A DNA stretch of 64,000 nt from Chrysopilus asiliformis (Eukaryota; Arthropoda; Insecta; Diptera; Rhagionidae): positions 37,020,361 to 37,084,360 of the forward strand of contig OZ035963.1 of assembly GCA_964034945.1 (NCBI GenBank), written 5' to 3'. This document shows positions 10,576 through 20,385 of the stretch, piece after piece (position 1 is the first letter of the stretch; each line of letters starts with the position of its first letter). A program made the translations under genes and the position numbers. Below the pieces are notes generated by a model, which did no database searches, had not been told where the DNA came from, and saw only the letters and a list, made by a program, of their open reading frames with translations.

Positions 10576-11905
10576 GCAGACCCTTCGTTGGCAGCTAAAA
10601 GTTTTTTGTATAAATTTTAGAATGCCAAAAAACCATAAATAACTTAAAAAGTTTTGGGAAAAAATGTTGTCCTTACAGGACCTTCCGTTTCGAATTTTGA
10701 AATTCCAACTCGAGATTCGTGATAAGCAACTCTAAAAACCTCCCAGACTGTTTTTGCGAGAAAAATTGGAAAAAGGACATTTCCGTTATCCTTACAGGAC
10801 CTTCCGTTTAGCAGCGACCTCGAAAACCCCTTAGTGGCAATCGTTTCAAGAAAAATTGGAAAAAGGACATTTGCGTTAAGCTTGCAGGACTTTTCGGTTA
10901 GAATTTTGAAATTCCAACACCGGATTCGTGATCAGCGACCCCAAAAACCCCCTAATGACGATTTTTCCCAGTAAAAACGGGAAAAAGGATATTTATCCTT
11001 ACAGGACTTTTCGTTTCGAATTTTGAAAATCTAATACCGGATTCGTGATCAGCGACCCAAAAAACCCCATAGTGCCAATTTTTCCGTGGAAAAATGGGAA
11101 AAAGGATGTTTTCATTATCCTTACAGGACCTTCCGTTTCGAATTTTGAAAATCTAATACCGGATTCGTGATCAGCGCCCCAAAAACCCCCTTATACCGAT
11201 TTTTCCGAGGAAAAACGGGAAAAAGGATATTTATCCTTACAGGACTTTTCGTTTCGAATTTTGAAAATCTAATATCGGATTCGTGATCAGCGATCCAAAC
11301 ATAATGCCAATTTTTCCGGGGAATAATGGGAAAAAGGATATTTGCGTTATCCTTTCAGGAACTTCCGCGACAGTTTCGCAAATCTAATACCGGATTCGTG
11401 ATCAGTGCCCCAAAAACCCTATAATGCCAATTTTTCCGGGGAAAAATGGGAAAAAGGATATTTGCGTTATCCTTTCAGGACCTTCCGTTTCGAATTTTGA
11501 AAATATAATACCGGATTCGTGATCAGCGACCCCAAAAACCCCATAATGCCAATTTTTCCGGGGAAAAATGGGAAAAAGGATATTTTCATTATCCTTACGG
11601 GACCTTCCGTTTCGAATTTTGAAAATCTAATACCGGATTCGTGATCAGCGACCCCAAAAACCCCATAATGGCAATTTTTCCGGGGAAAAATGAGAAAAAG
11701 GATATTTGCGTTATCCTTAAAGGACCTTCGGTTTCGATTTTTAAAATCTAACATAGCTAAAAACCTGCTCCTGGCAACGCAGATCATTTTGCAAAAAACC
11801 GCGTCAAAATCGGTCCAGTAGTTTTTAAGTTTTGTAATCTCAAACGGACAGACAAACCAACAAACAGACAAACCAACAAACATCCATTTTTATATATATA
11901 GATTT
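10576..11905. repeat. Inserted repeat element carrying the tandem array
   Basis: Begins 'ctagcagacccttcg' and ends 'aatcggtcca...aaacggacag...tatatatagat', a LINE/SINE-type tail. Both flanks contain 'ttatata.ttta' sequence, possibly a target duplication. The body is the array annotated separately. Confidence 0.5.
10672..11765. repeat. Tandem array, about ten units of 94-122 bp
   Basis: Unit landmarks 'ccttacaggaccttccgtttcg' recur near 10,672, 10,791, 10,885, 10,990, 11,121, 11,237, 11,352, 11,471, 11,592 and 11,713. Each is followed by 'ccggattcgtgatcagcgacc' and an A-rich part. The 138-residue minus frame at 11,467-11,883 is a repeated translation of the array and not a gene. Confidence 0.85.
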
Positions 11906-12654
11906 TATATATATTTATTCACCATTATCATTGGCTACAAATACTTTTAATTCACTTTTAACTTGTAATCATACTTCGTTTAATAAGCCGATCTGTTACC
12001 GTTTTTCATTGACTTTTATATCTTTTTAGTTTCACCGTTTTAACTCGACCCTTTCTCGATCACCAACTCTACTCAACTGGAACTGACTGACTCCTACTGA
12101 CTACTACTGACTCCACGCATGCTTTTGTGGCTCCCGATATTCAAACCGCCCACGCGCTGATCGATATTTTCTTATTAATCATTCGCGGTGGTCTTTTGTT
12201 TGCCGAATTGGCGAAATTAAAGGGCTTTCTGTGATTTCGCGTGTCATTTGATACCGAGAACACTTGCGCGGAAATCATTGTTGATTTTATTTTAAGTGTG
12301 GAATTTTTATTCCACAGCGTTCAGATTTTCTTGGATTGCCGAATTGGCAAAATTGCTTTCAAAACTTTCTTTGATTCACAGTGTCATTTGACACCGTGAA
12401 CACTTGCCCGGAAATCGTTGTTGATTTCATTTGAACTGTGGAATTTTTATTCCACAACAATTTGGTCGGGCCAAGGGCAAAGTACCCCTCCCATCAAACT
12501 CGTCATTCGGCGGTAGTTCTTGTGAATGGGCCTCCTCTACGTTTTGAATCTATGATTCATTTGACTATTTTTCCGATTATGATTTCATCTAATTATTTTA
12601 TTTTAATACAATATTTTTAATTTTGATTTTTATGGAAAATATATGTACATAACA
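11906..12654 (-). other. Probable Gypsy-H LTR/U3 with two direct repeats
   Basis: Non-coding. Two direct repeats of about 125 bp (about 12,196-12,320 and 12,336-12,460), spaced about 140 bp, each contain 'gccgaattggc.aaatt' and end in a perfect hairpin TGTGGAA-n6-TTCCACA. Such duplications are common in LTR U3 regions. The right flank of Gypsy-A starts at 12,655. Confidence 0.35.
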
Positions 12655-12838
12655 TGTGGGATGATAAGGAAACAAAGTAAAATAGTAGTAAGATTTAATT
12701 CAACAATAGAGTGTTTCTATAAAATTTAACTTTACAACTTATCGTTCGTAACTTAACGTTTCTTTTTCTTGACAACTTCTCTTGATATTCTTTACTTAGC
12801 GACTAAAATTGACTTGGCGTAACTAGCTGATATCTTGG
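12655..12838 (-). repeat. Gypsy-A 3' LTR
   Basis: 184 bp shared with 19,704-19,887, one difference (ctgatatc versus ctgttatc). It may extend to the pol stop near 12,876, where TGTAGGAAG could be the true U3 start. Confidence 0.8.
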
Positions 12839-12877
12839 CGAACTTGACTGAAGTACTTCCAGCTGAAGTACTGCTTC

Positions 12878-14056
12878 CTACATTCGGCTATCCTGATCGT
12901 CTTCATCTGACCCAGATGACTGACCAGAATCTGCGTAGCTCCATGGCTTCATTAGGTCCGCTGCTGTAGACGTGACGTTTGGGCCTTCATGACTACCAAT
13001 TTTCTTAACCTCGTACCGGTTGCATCTCTTGACTTTGCGTACTTCATAGGGACCAAAAAATTTTGCTTGCAACTTAAATCCACCTCCAAACTGAGTCCGT
13101 TTGATGGCAACTAGGTCTCCCTCGTTGTATTGCTTGCTGGCTTTGCGTTTTTTGTTGAAAGTTCTGCAATTTTCTTCTTGAATACGTGTGATTTCGTTTC
13201 TCGCTTCCAATCTCATCTGCTGTCGTTCTTCCTCAAAACTTTCGATTAGTGCCTCCTCTAGCAGCATGTTTAATTTGATGTCTTCTGGTTTAAACATTTG
13301 TGCTCCAAATAAAAGTTCAAATGGGGTTTTATTCGTACTTCGAGAGACTGTTGAGTTTAAATGCTTCATCAGCTTCGGGACGTGTCGGAACCATTTTGAG
13401 GGTTCTTCTACTGTGAGTTTTGCTAATACCGATATTATTGTTCGAATTATGCGTTCAACTTGTCCATTACCGCGCGGGACACCAGTGGTTATCTTAATAT
13501 ATACGATTTTATTCACTTTACAATAATCTTCAAAGTCATTCGCTGTAAAAGCTGTACCCCGATCGGAAATTATTCTGTGCGGACACCCGAAAATTTCACT
13601 TTGTTTTTCTAGTTTGTCCAAGACTTCTTTCGTAGTTGTCGATTTTACCGGATATAACCAAACAAATTTCGAAAATGCGTCCACGACCACAAAAATGTGT
13701 TTATAGTTTTTCGAAGTAGACGTTAACGGGCCGACATGATCTATGTGGAAAGTATGTAACGGTACATCCAACTTATCTATCGGATTTAAGAGTCCTTCTT
13801 GTTTTCCACTTTTTCTTGACACTAAGATACACGTAACGCAATTTCTGATACCATTGGCTACTTTTTTCCGCAAGTTTGGAATAAAATAGTCCTGACGTAA
13901 TTTTCCTTCCATTTTCGTAGCACCGGCATGACAATCTCCGTGCGCGTTCTCGATTATTTCACTTTGCATTTTCTTTGGAATAACAATTAAATAGTCGTCA
14001 TTCAATAGTTTATATAATACACCGTTTCGAGCCACGTAATTTTCGTACTCGCTTTG
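12878..14056 (-). pseudogene. pol: Gypsy-A integrase
   Basis: Encodes the zinc-binding HHCC region (HGDCHAG...NCVTC) and the integrase core with catalytic D, D, E visible in HIDHVGPL, SDRGTAF and GNGQVERIIRT. A GPY-type C-terminal segment (FFGPYEVRKVKR) and an acidic tail ending at 12,878 follow. The upstream part is a duplicated segment: 13,672-14,056 repeats 14,085-14,472, joined by a 29-bp filler, so the original pol frame is interrupted here. Confidence 0.85.
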
Positions 14057-14085
14057 CCTAATTAGTCGGATTCTAGTATATACGA
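14057..14085. other. Templated 29-bp filler at a duplication junction
   Basis: 'cctaattagtcggattctag...' at 14,057-14,085 is identical to 16,961-16,988 (within the Harbinger element). It joins the two copies of the integrase segment. Microhomology (gc and cga) is shared at both ends. Confidence 0.8.
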
Positions 14086-14941
14086 AAATGCGTCCACGAC
14101 CACAAAAATGTGTTTATAGTTTTTCGAAGTATACGTTAACGGGCCGACATGATCTATGTGGAAAGTATGTAACGGTACATCCAACTTATCTATCGGATTT
14201 AAGAGTCCTTCTTGTTTTCCACTTTTTCTTGACACTAAGATACACGTAACGCAATTTCTGATAGCATTGGCTACTTTTTTCCGCAAGTTTGGAATAAAAT
14301 GGTCCTGACGTAATTTTCCTTCCATTTTCGTAGCACCGGCATGACAATCTCCGTGCGCGTTCTCGATTATTTCACTTTGCATTTTCTTTGGAATAACAAT
14401 TAAATAGTCATCATTCAATAGTTTATATAATACACCGTTTCGAGCCACGTAATTTTCGTACTCGCTTTGCTCTAACACGTTTAAAATTGCTTTACACGTA
14501 TCGTCTTCCCGTTGCGCGTTTCGTATCTTCTCTAACAAGCCGTCTTTCACGAGCGATATAGATGGATATCTCGATAAAGCATCTACATGTTTCATCAGCT
14601 CTCCGCTTCTGTGATGAATGTTGTAATCGAATTCCTCGAGTAACAACGCCCACCTTGCCACTCTCGTACATAAATCACGTTTCTCCAAAGTTTGTTTAAA
14701 TGCTTTACAGTCCGTATAAATGTCGAAATGTATCCCTAGCAAGTATCCTCGTAACTTCTTTACACACTTAATTACTGCGAGCATTTCTAATTCGTAGCTA
14801 ATATAGTTTCTTTCCGCGGCAGTTGTTTTGAAGCTAACGTAGTAAACCGGATGTAAGCTTTGGTTGCACTCTTGGCGCTGGACTAGTATTCCTCCAAATC
14901 CTTCAATACTCGCATCTGTATGCAATTCTGTTGGTAGAACT
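14086..14941 (-). pseudogene. pol: Gypsy-A RNase H and integrase N-terminus
   Basis: RNase H motifs are clear: HTDASIEGFGGIL, YELEMLAVIKCV, YTDCKAF and MKHVDALSRYP. The integrase zinc-binding region follows. The frame stops near 14,062 because of the duplication filler. Its 5' edge is the Harbinger insertion, in the linker between reverse transcriptase and RNase H. Confidence 0.85.
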
Positions 14942-15275
14942 GGGGTGGCTTCATGTAACTTACTTCGACCACAATTTTTCGACTATTTCCGAAATTGGGT
15001 TCATGTATCAAAATTTCGACCTTTTTGGTCGAACGATAAAATCAAATTTAGTCGATGGTGAAATATCATTCGTCCAGCAGGTCGAAGAAAAGTTTTGGCT
15101 GAAGATATTTGTTAAAATGTGACTATAGTGGCATTTTTTGCGAAAAACTTTAACTATATCTATAATTTAATATGAAATTTATATATAATGCATTGATTTC
15201 AGGGCGAATTCCAATAAACTAAGCCAAGAGAAGCAACTTCCGTCCACGGGTATCAATCACGCCCAAAAATGTTTG

Positions 15276-15480
15276 TTAGCTGCCACTGGCCAATAATTTT
15301 AAAGTCGTTGCTAACTTTATTATCGTTGGTACACTAGTGTTTCTACTGGTTATTGGTGTCTCAATCGTGTTTAAAGTGTAGCTAAAAATGTCCTTGGAAA
15401 CCCTAAACCTCATTTTAAAGCTGAAATATTTCAAAGAATCATAATTCATATCTAAAAAATATTCATATTTCACATAATCA
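15276..15480 (-). pseudogene. Harbinger transposase fragment
   Basis: The minus strand reads FRVSKDIFSYTLNTIE, then ITSRNTSVPTIIKLATTLKLLASGS. This resembles the region preceding the DDE core in PIF/Harbinger transposases. A stop follows at once, and only a FLGVID-like scrap remains, so the catalytic core is deleted. Confidence 0.6.
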
Positions 15481-15482
15481 TA

Positions 15483-16775
15483 ACACATGGATCAATAAGT
15501 CCCGAGACTAACCCAGAGATGACGCTCGTAGTAAACCAGTAACCACGTCTTTCTAGAGTACTAACCTTTGCTTGAAACGTGTCAAAATTTTAAGTCGATC
15601 GGACCAGAAACAGCTGAGTTATCGAGGTTGGAGTAAAGTCGTTTTGTAGTTTGTTTAAAAAATGGAAAAAACCGAGTTTCGTGTTCTGATAAAACATTGT
15701 TTTTTAATGGGTAAAAACACCGTGCAAGCGAAACAATGGATTGAAAAATGTTACCCGGACTCTTGTCCATCAAAAGCAACGATTTGTCGGTGGTTTGCCG
15801 AGTTTAAACGTGGTCGTACCGACACAAATGACGCGGAACGCTCGGGTAGACCTGTGGAAGCCGTTACACCGGAAAATGTGAGTGAAGTGACAAAAATTAT
15901 AATGAAAGATCGTAAAGTGAAGCTCCGTGAGATTGCTGAGATAACACAGATATCATATGGAAGTGCATTTACTATCCTTCATGAAAAATTGAGCATGAAA
16001 AAGGTTTTTTCCAAGTGGGTGCCGCGATTGCTTTCGATGGAACAAAAACAGCAACGAGTCGATGATTCAGAAAGCTGTTTATCGCTATTTACTCGCAATA
16101 AAAAAGATTTCTTGCGTCGTTACGTGTCCATGGACGAAACATGGATACATCACTACACTCCAGAGTCGAAGCGGCAGTCATCTGAGTGGCGCACAGCTGG
16201 CGAAAGCCGTCCGAAGCGTCCGAAAACGCAGCAGTCAGCTGGCAAAGTCATGGCGTCAGTTTTTTGGGATACGCATGGCGTGATTTTCATTGACTACCTC
16301 GAAAAAGGTAAATCGATCAACAGTGATTATTATATTGACTTGCTGGTGCGTTTGAAGGAGGAAATCGCAAAAAAACGACCGCACATGCAGAGAAAAAAAA
16401 TCCTTTTTCACCAAGGCAATGCACCCTGCCACAAGTCGATGAAAACAATGGCAAAATTGAACGAATTGGGCTTTCATCTGCTTCCCCACCCCCCATACTC
16501 GCCAGATTTAGCCCCCAGTGACTACTGGCTCTTTGCTGATCTTAAAAAAATGCTCCAGGGAAAAAGATTTGGCTCAAATGAGGAGGTCATCGCTGAAACT
16601 GAAGCTTATTTTGAAGCGAAAGATAATTTTTTTTATAAACATGGTATTGAAAAATTGGAAAAGCGTTGGAACGATTGTATCACCCTAAAAGGTGATTATA
16701 TTGATGAATAAAAAAAAATTTGGCAAAAAAAATGTTGTTTTCATTGTTAGTCTCGGGATTTATTGATCCATGTGT
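15483..16775 (+). mobile_element. mariner element, complete
   Basis: 30-bp terminal inverted repeats ACACATGGATCAATAARTCC... (15,483-15,512 and 16,746-16,775) have one mismatch. The insertion is at a TA dinucleotide duplicated on both sides (15,481-15,482; 16,776-16,777). The transposase frame is uninterrupted. The element sits inside the N-terminal coding part of the Harbinger transposase. Confidence 0.95.
15662..16711 (+). CDS. mariner transposase with a lost catalytic Asp
   Basis: A 349-residue frame, normal mariner length, starting at an ATG 149 bp inside the left repeat. The N-terminal helix-turn-helix domain spans about residues 1-115 (CRWFAEFKRG; GRPVEAVTPENV). In the DD34D core the first Asp is in SMDETWIHH and the third in SPDLAPSDYWLF. 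The second, normally in HQDNAPCH, is replaced: codon 252 (16,415-16,417) is GGC, giving HQGNAPCH. Transposase cuts and rejoins the element ends in the nucleus using metal ions held by the triad, so this copy should be catalytically dead although unbroken. Confidence 0.95.
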   Translation: MEKTEFRVLIKHCFLMGKNTVQAKQWIEKCYPDSCPSKATICRWFAEFKRGRTDTNDAERSGRPVEAVTPENVSEVTKIIMKDRKVKLREIAEITQISYGSAFTILHEKLSMKKVFSKWVPRLLSMEQKQQRVDDSESCLSLFTRNKKDFLRRYVSMDETWIHHYTPESKRQSSEWRTAGESRPKRPKTQQSAGKVMASVFWDTHGVIFIDYLEKGKSINSDYYIDLLVRLKEEIAKKRPHMQRKKILFHQGNAPCHKSMKTMAKLNELGFHLLPHPPYSPDLAPSDYWLFADLKKMLQGKRFGSNEEVIAETEAYFEAKDNFFYKHGIEKLEKRWNDCITLKGDYIDE

Positions 16776-16779
16776 TACT

Positions 16780-16888
16780 CTGTTTCTGCCAATGCTAAAG
16801 GGTTACTAATATGCCTAAGACGTCTTCCTTCAGCCGTTAAGTCCTTTAAAAACTCCTCATCACTGCTCTCAGTGTCAAAAAACATTTT
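16780..16888 (-). pseudogene. Harbinger transposase N-terminus
   Basis: From an ATG at about 16,888 the minus strand reads MFFDTESSDEEFLKDLTAEG, then RRLRHISNPLALAE, similar to the acidic start and ISNP(L/F) motif of PIF/Harbinger transposases. It runs into the mariner insertion and resumes in frame at 15,480. Confidence 0.55.
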
Positions 16889-17106
16889 TTAAATTTTTTC
16901 CGTGACCACAGAAAATTGGAAATACTTTCGCGCGACTCTTCGATTTTGACAGCTTAAATGGCCTAATTAGTCGGATTCTAGTATATACGACATTAGGCAA
17001 TGCCTAATTCGTGGTCGAAGGAATTACATGAACCCAATATCAATTTTCTTCGACTAAAAAAATCGTTCGACTTTCTGGTCGAAGAAATTTTACATGAAGT
17101 GGCCCC

Positions 17107-18933
17107 TGGATCGAACAATTTTAAAACTGGACTGCTACATAATAACGATTTTAGTTTCTGGAATGCTTCTTTTTGCTGCGTGTTGAAACGGAATGGCATA
17201 TCTTTTTTCGTCAAATCACTTAGCGGTCTCGCAATAACCGAGTAACCGTAGATAAATTTTCGAAAATAACCGGTTAGACCGAGAAAGCTTTGTACGTCCT
17301 TTAATTTTTTTGGTTCTGGAAAATGTGTAACTGCTTTAAGTTTCTCTTCAGAGGGTGTGACTTTATCGTTTTCGACTATATAGCCGAGAAATTCGACTCG
17401 CGTTTGAAGAAACTTACATTTTGGCCATTTTATTATGATACCATTTCGTTCTGCTACTTCTAGTACTTCTCGAAGACTTGCCAAGTTTTCTTCCACGGTA
17501 GAAGATGAAATAATTATATCGTCCACAAAAACTTTGATTACTTTTCGTAGCAACAGGTCTTGAAAAACCTTTCCCAGATATCGTTGAAAAACTGCTGGCG
17601 ATTTGCAAAATCCAAACGGTACTTTCAGGAATTCATATAATCCGTCGGGCGTTATAAAAGCTGTGTACTTTCTGCTACTTGGTTCTACATCTACATGGAA
17701 AAAACCGTCCTTCAAGTCCAGAGTTGAAAAAATTTTGGCATTATGTAGCTCATCAATCACATCTTCAACTACTGGAGTTGGAAATCTGTCTTTAATTACT
17801 TTAGAATTTAACTTTCTAAAGTCGACACAAAGCCTGTACGTCGAATCTTTTTTCTTGACTAATACGATGGGACTGGCAAAGTCGGAATTACTTGGCTGTA
17901 TAATTTTATCTTTCAACCAGTTTGCTATTTGTTTTTTCACACTATCCTTTTCGTACGCGGATAATCTTCGCGGGGTTTGATAAACAGGTCTTTCATCTTC
18001 TAGTTCAATTCTCATCTCATAACAGGACTTTTCAGGTCTTACCGGATTGTACTTTGCTACTAACATTTCGATTTCTTTTCTAAATTTTTCGTTTCCAATA
18101 CATAACGATTCGTCTTGTTCTGCCTGTATTAACGCAATAACGTCCATACCTTGAAAACTTTCGCAACAATCTGCTTCACGTTCTTTGCGCTGACTGCTAA
18201 TTTCTACTTTGCCTTCCTTGACGGTCAAATTCGCTTCTCGTAGTAGATTTTTACCCAAGAGAAAATCTTCTTGAATTGACTCATCCTTTATAACATAGCA
18301 TTTAATTGAAAACATTTCTTCGCATATTTTTACTAACGGCATAAAATATCCCAGAGTGCTTGTCACATTATAACCGAAACCTGACAGTGGCATTTTTTCA
18401 GAATACCAACTCGTCTCGCCCTTAGCTGAAATTGAGTCGAAGATATTCTTTTTAATTACTGTGACGTCACTCCCTGTGTCTACTAACGCCTTTATTTTAA
18501 TACCATCTATTTCCACTTCCAAATGCATATCTGGTACAGAAATTACGTTTACCGAATCATTCTTTTGACTAGTTGATGCTGCCGTTGTTTTTGTTTGATT
18601 GTTTTTGGATGGACCTCCTTTGCATTGTGATGCCATGTGACCGAATTCATTGCAACTAAAGCAACGAGTTCCTTTTGTTGCGTGCGGGCAATTTTTTGTG
18701 CCATGTCCTAGAGCACCACAATTTTTGCATCGAACACGTTCGTTTTGATTGTCTCGCTGTCCTGACTTAGCAGTATTCGTATTACTGTTAGATGATTTAT
18801 TGTTCTTTTCACTTTCCTTTAGTGATTCATAAATTTTTAGATTTTGTTTCAGATCTTTGTACGTCTTGGCTTGAAACAAAATGACTTTGTTTGTCGTACT
18901 GTCCGGAATACCGTTGACAATATGCGTGATTAC
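17107..18933 (-). pseudogene. pol: Gypsy-A nucleocapsid, protease and reverse transcriptase
   Basis: Two CCHC knuckles (CKNCGALGHGTKNC, CFSCNEFGHMASQC) are followed by an aspartic protease with the canonical ALVDTGSDVTVI and LLGKNLL. A reverse transcriptase then has RLCVDFRKLN, TLDLKDGFFHV and the catalytic FVDDIII. The frame is open from after the nonsense codon at 18,934 to the Harbinger insertion and ends in a few Harbinger-encoded residues. Apart from the breaks described it looks little decayed, in keeping with the near-identical LTRs. Confidence 0.9.
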
Positions 18934-19597
18934 TTAAGCTTCGTCTACCTTGCCCCTCATCCCTAATTTGATCATCTTATAAGTGTATTCTTTTAACGTT
19001 TCGTTTTGCATCTTTTTTCTGTTAGTCAACAAATTGTGCATTTCGATCGCGCTCATTTCATTTGAAAACTCAGTTATCAATTGCGACTTCAAATTATCCC
19101 AATTGTTAATTTCTGGCGAAGTCTCAACAAAAAGTTTAGCAGTTTTGCGTAGTAGTCGCCTAGCGTAGATGTATTTCTGTACGTCTGACCATTTGCATAT
19201 GACGGCCACGTCCTCAAACTCCTTTACCCACTGTATTACACAGCTTGGGGCGCAACCGTCAAAGGTTTCCAATGACTTTCAAGTCTTTGAAAGTGAACGA
19301 CGCATTTGTTTCCGACATCTTTTTCTTTGCACTTATACTAGAATTTTCAAAGTTTGACTTTACCTCTTTCTCCGGCGATTTGGATTGGCTTTCCTTCTCG
19401 TTACCTTCTGTTCTCGATGTTTCGCCTATCACTTTGTCCACGTGTTGCTTCAAACGCTTCACTAGGTCTTCTTTGGAATTATGCGATGTCAGAAGTCCCA
19501 GCTCTTGGAGGTTTTCTTTTAGTTCTGGCACTGTATATTCACCAAACGACATGAGCCACACAAAATGGACGTGTCTTCTCGTAAAGTTAGACGACAA
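18934..19597 (-). pseudogene. gag: Gypsy-A gag with SAP-like N-terminus
   Basis: The first frame (from 19,597) contains TVPELKENLQELGLLT-type sequence matching the SAP DNA-binding helix-loop-helix pattern. A one-base frameshift near 19,275-19,283 leads to the capsid-like frame (VKEFEDVAVICKW, YARRLLRKTAKLF), which ends at a TAA codon at 18,934-18,936. Beyond that stop the same frame continues into the nucleocapsid, so gag-pol was originally one frame. Confidence 0.8.
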
Positions 19598-19687
19598 TTA
19601 TGCGATCGAAGCACTTTTGCAATCACGTGGTAAAAACCACACTTTTCAACAAATTTCCGTATAACACAACAATAATCGCGTTTTTAA

Positions 19688-19699
19688 GTTGAGCCCCCA
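19688..19699 (-). other. Gypsy-A primer-binding site
   Basis: On the minus strand, four bases after the LTR end (CA), the sequence TGGGGGCTCAAC fits the 3' end of a tRNA-Pro whose acceptor stem begins GGCTCAA. This identity is from general tRNA knowledge and not checked against the genome. Confidence 0.6.
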
Positions 19700-19703
19700 A
19701 AAT

Positions 19704-19887
19704 TGTGGGATGATAAGGAAACAAAGTAAAATAGTAGTAAGATTTAATTCAACAATAGAGTGTTTCTATAAAATTTAACTTTACAACTTATCGTTCGTAA
19801 CTTAACGTTTCTTTTTCTTGACAACTTCTCTTGATATTCTTTACTTAGCGACTAAAATTGACTTGGCGTAACTAGCTGTTATCTTGG
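19704..19887 (-). repeat. Gypsy-A 5' LTR (outer end truncated)
   Basis: Copy of 12,655-12,838 with one difference. Its outer end abuts the env scrap region at 19,888 without a recognisable TG start or target duplication. Confidence 0.8.
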
Positions 19888-20385
19888 ATATATCATTATA
19901 TTTTTATAATATATGGGTTATTTAATGTTATCATTTTGCAGATTTTTATCATTACAGAATCTTTACTATTTTTATAATTATCAACAAGTGCTACTTTATT
20001 TCTTGATTTTGAAATAATAAGAAACTTTCGTTAGGGATTTATAATAATCCTCTTTTTTAATAATCCTCTTTTTTGTGCTATTGGTATCATGTTATACAAT
20101 TTATAAACTTCTTGATCTGTAATTGGTACTTTGATTATGAAAACTAATCTGTCATTTTGGATGTAGCATACAACTTCAGAAATCTTTAACAATAAATAAA
20201 TATTTTCTTCTTTAAGTGATATTGGATAAAAGACTCTTACCGATAATCTTGTGATTCTAATAGTTTTGATAAATATTTTTTCATTGGTATAATTGCTGGA
20301 TGTATTTCTCCGGTTTTGACAAACATTACAACGTGTGTAAGCACATTTAAATCTATTTCTGTTTCAATGGTAATTGTATTAAATT
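19888..20385 (-). pseudogene. env: Errantivirus-type envelope scrap
   Basis: Between about 20,035 and 20,385 the minus strand encodes two overlapping-frame pieces. One has VMFVKTGEIHPAIIPMKKYL; the next has YIQNDRLVFIIKVPI and VYKLYNMIPI. These match the C-terminal ectodomain pattern of insect F-like envelope proteins (compare FDIEIPLVNN...LFKVIPMP in the BEL env). There is one frameshift near 20,240 and a stop near 20,035. It is fused at about 20,385 to hAT transposase. It is probably the 3' end of Gypsy-B. Sequence 19,888-20,034 has no recognised frame. Confidence 0.6.

Larger units (their letters stand above)
14942..17106 (-). mobile_element. PIF/Harbinger-like transposon inserted in Gypsy-A pol
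   Basis: Terminal inverted repeats begin GGGG(TGG/CCA)CTTCATGTAA, with further inverted similarity over about 80 bp ('ttcgacca', 'ttgggttcatgta'). The flanking gypsy codons give a short target duplication, most simply CCA, matching the 3-bp duplications of PIF/Harbinger. Transposase fragments on the minus strand support this. It is interrupted by a mariner at 15,483-16,775. Confidence 0.75.
12655..19887 (-). mobile_element. Gypsy-A, Ty3/gypsy element with nested insertions
   Basis: Bounded by direct LTR copies at 12,655-12,838 and 19,704-19,887 that differ at one site. Gag and pol are on the minus strand. Pol is broken by a Harbinger element (14,942-17,106), which carries a mariner. Gag has a frameshift and a nonsense codon, and the integrase region has a tandem duplication. 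The LTR U5 end is CA next to the primer site. The U3 side does not start with TG at 19,887, so the outer LTR probably lost some tens of bases; the inner LTR may extend to about 12,876. Confidence 0.85.

Noticed and set aside
11467..11883. 138-residue minus-strand frame
   Set aside because: It spans the 118-bp tandem array and its tail; the peptide repeats with the DNA unit.
15676..16711. Host SETMAR-type domesticated gene
   Set aside because: No SET domain, element ends and TA duplications are intact, and a catalytic residue is lost; it is a mariner copy.
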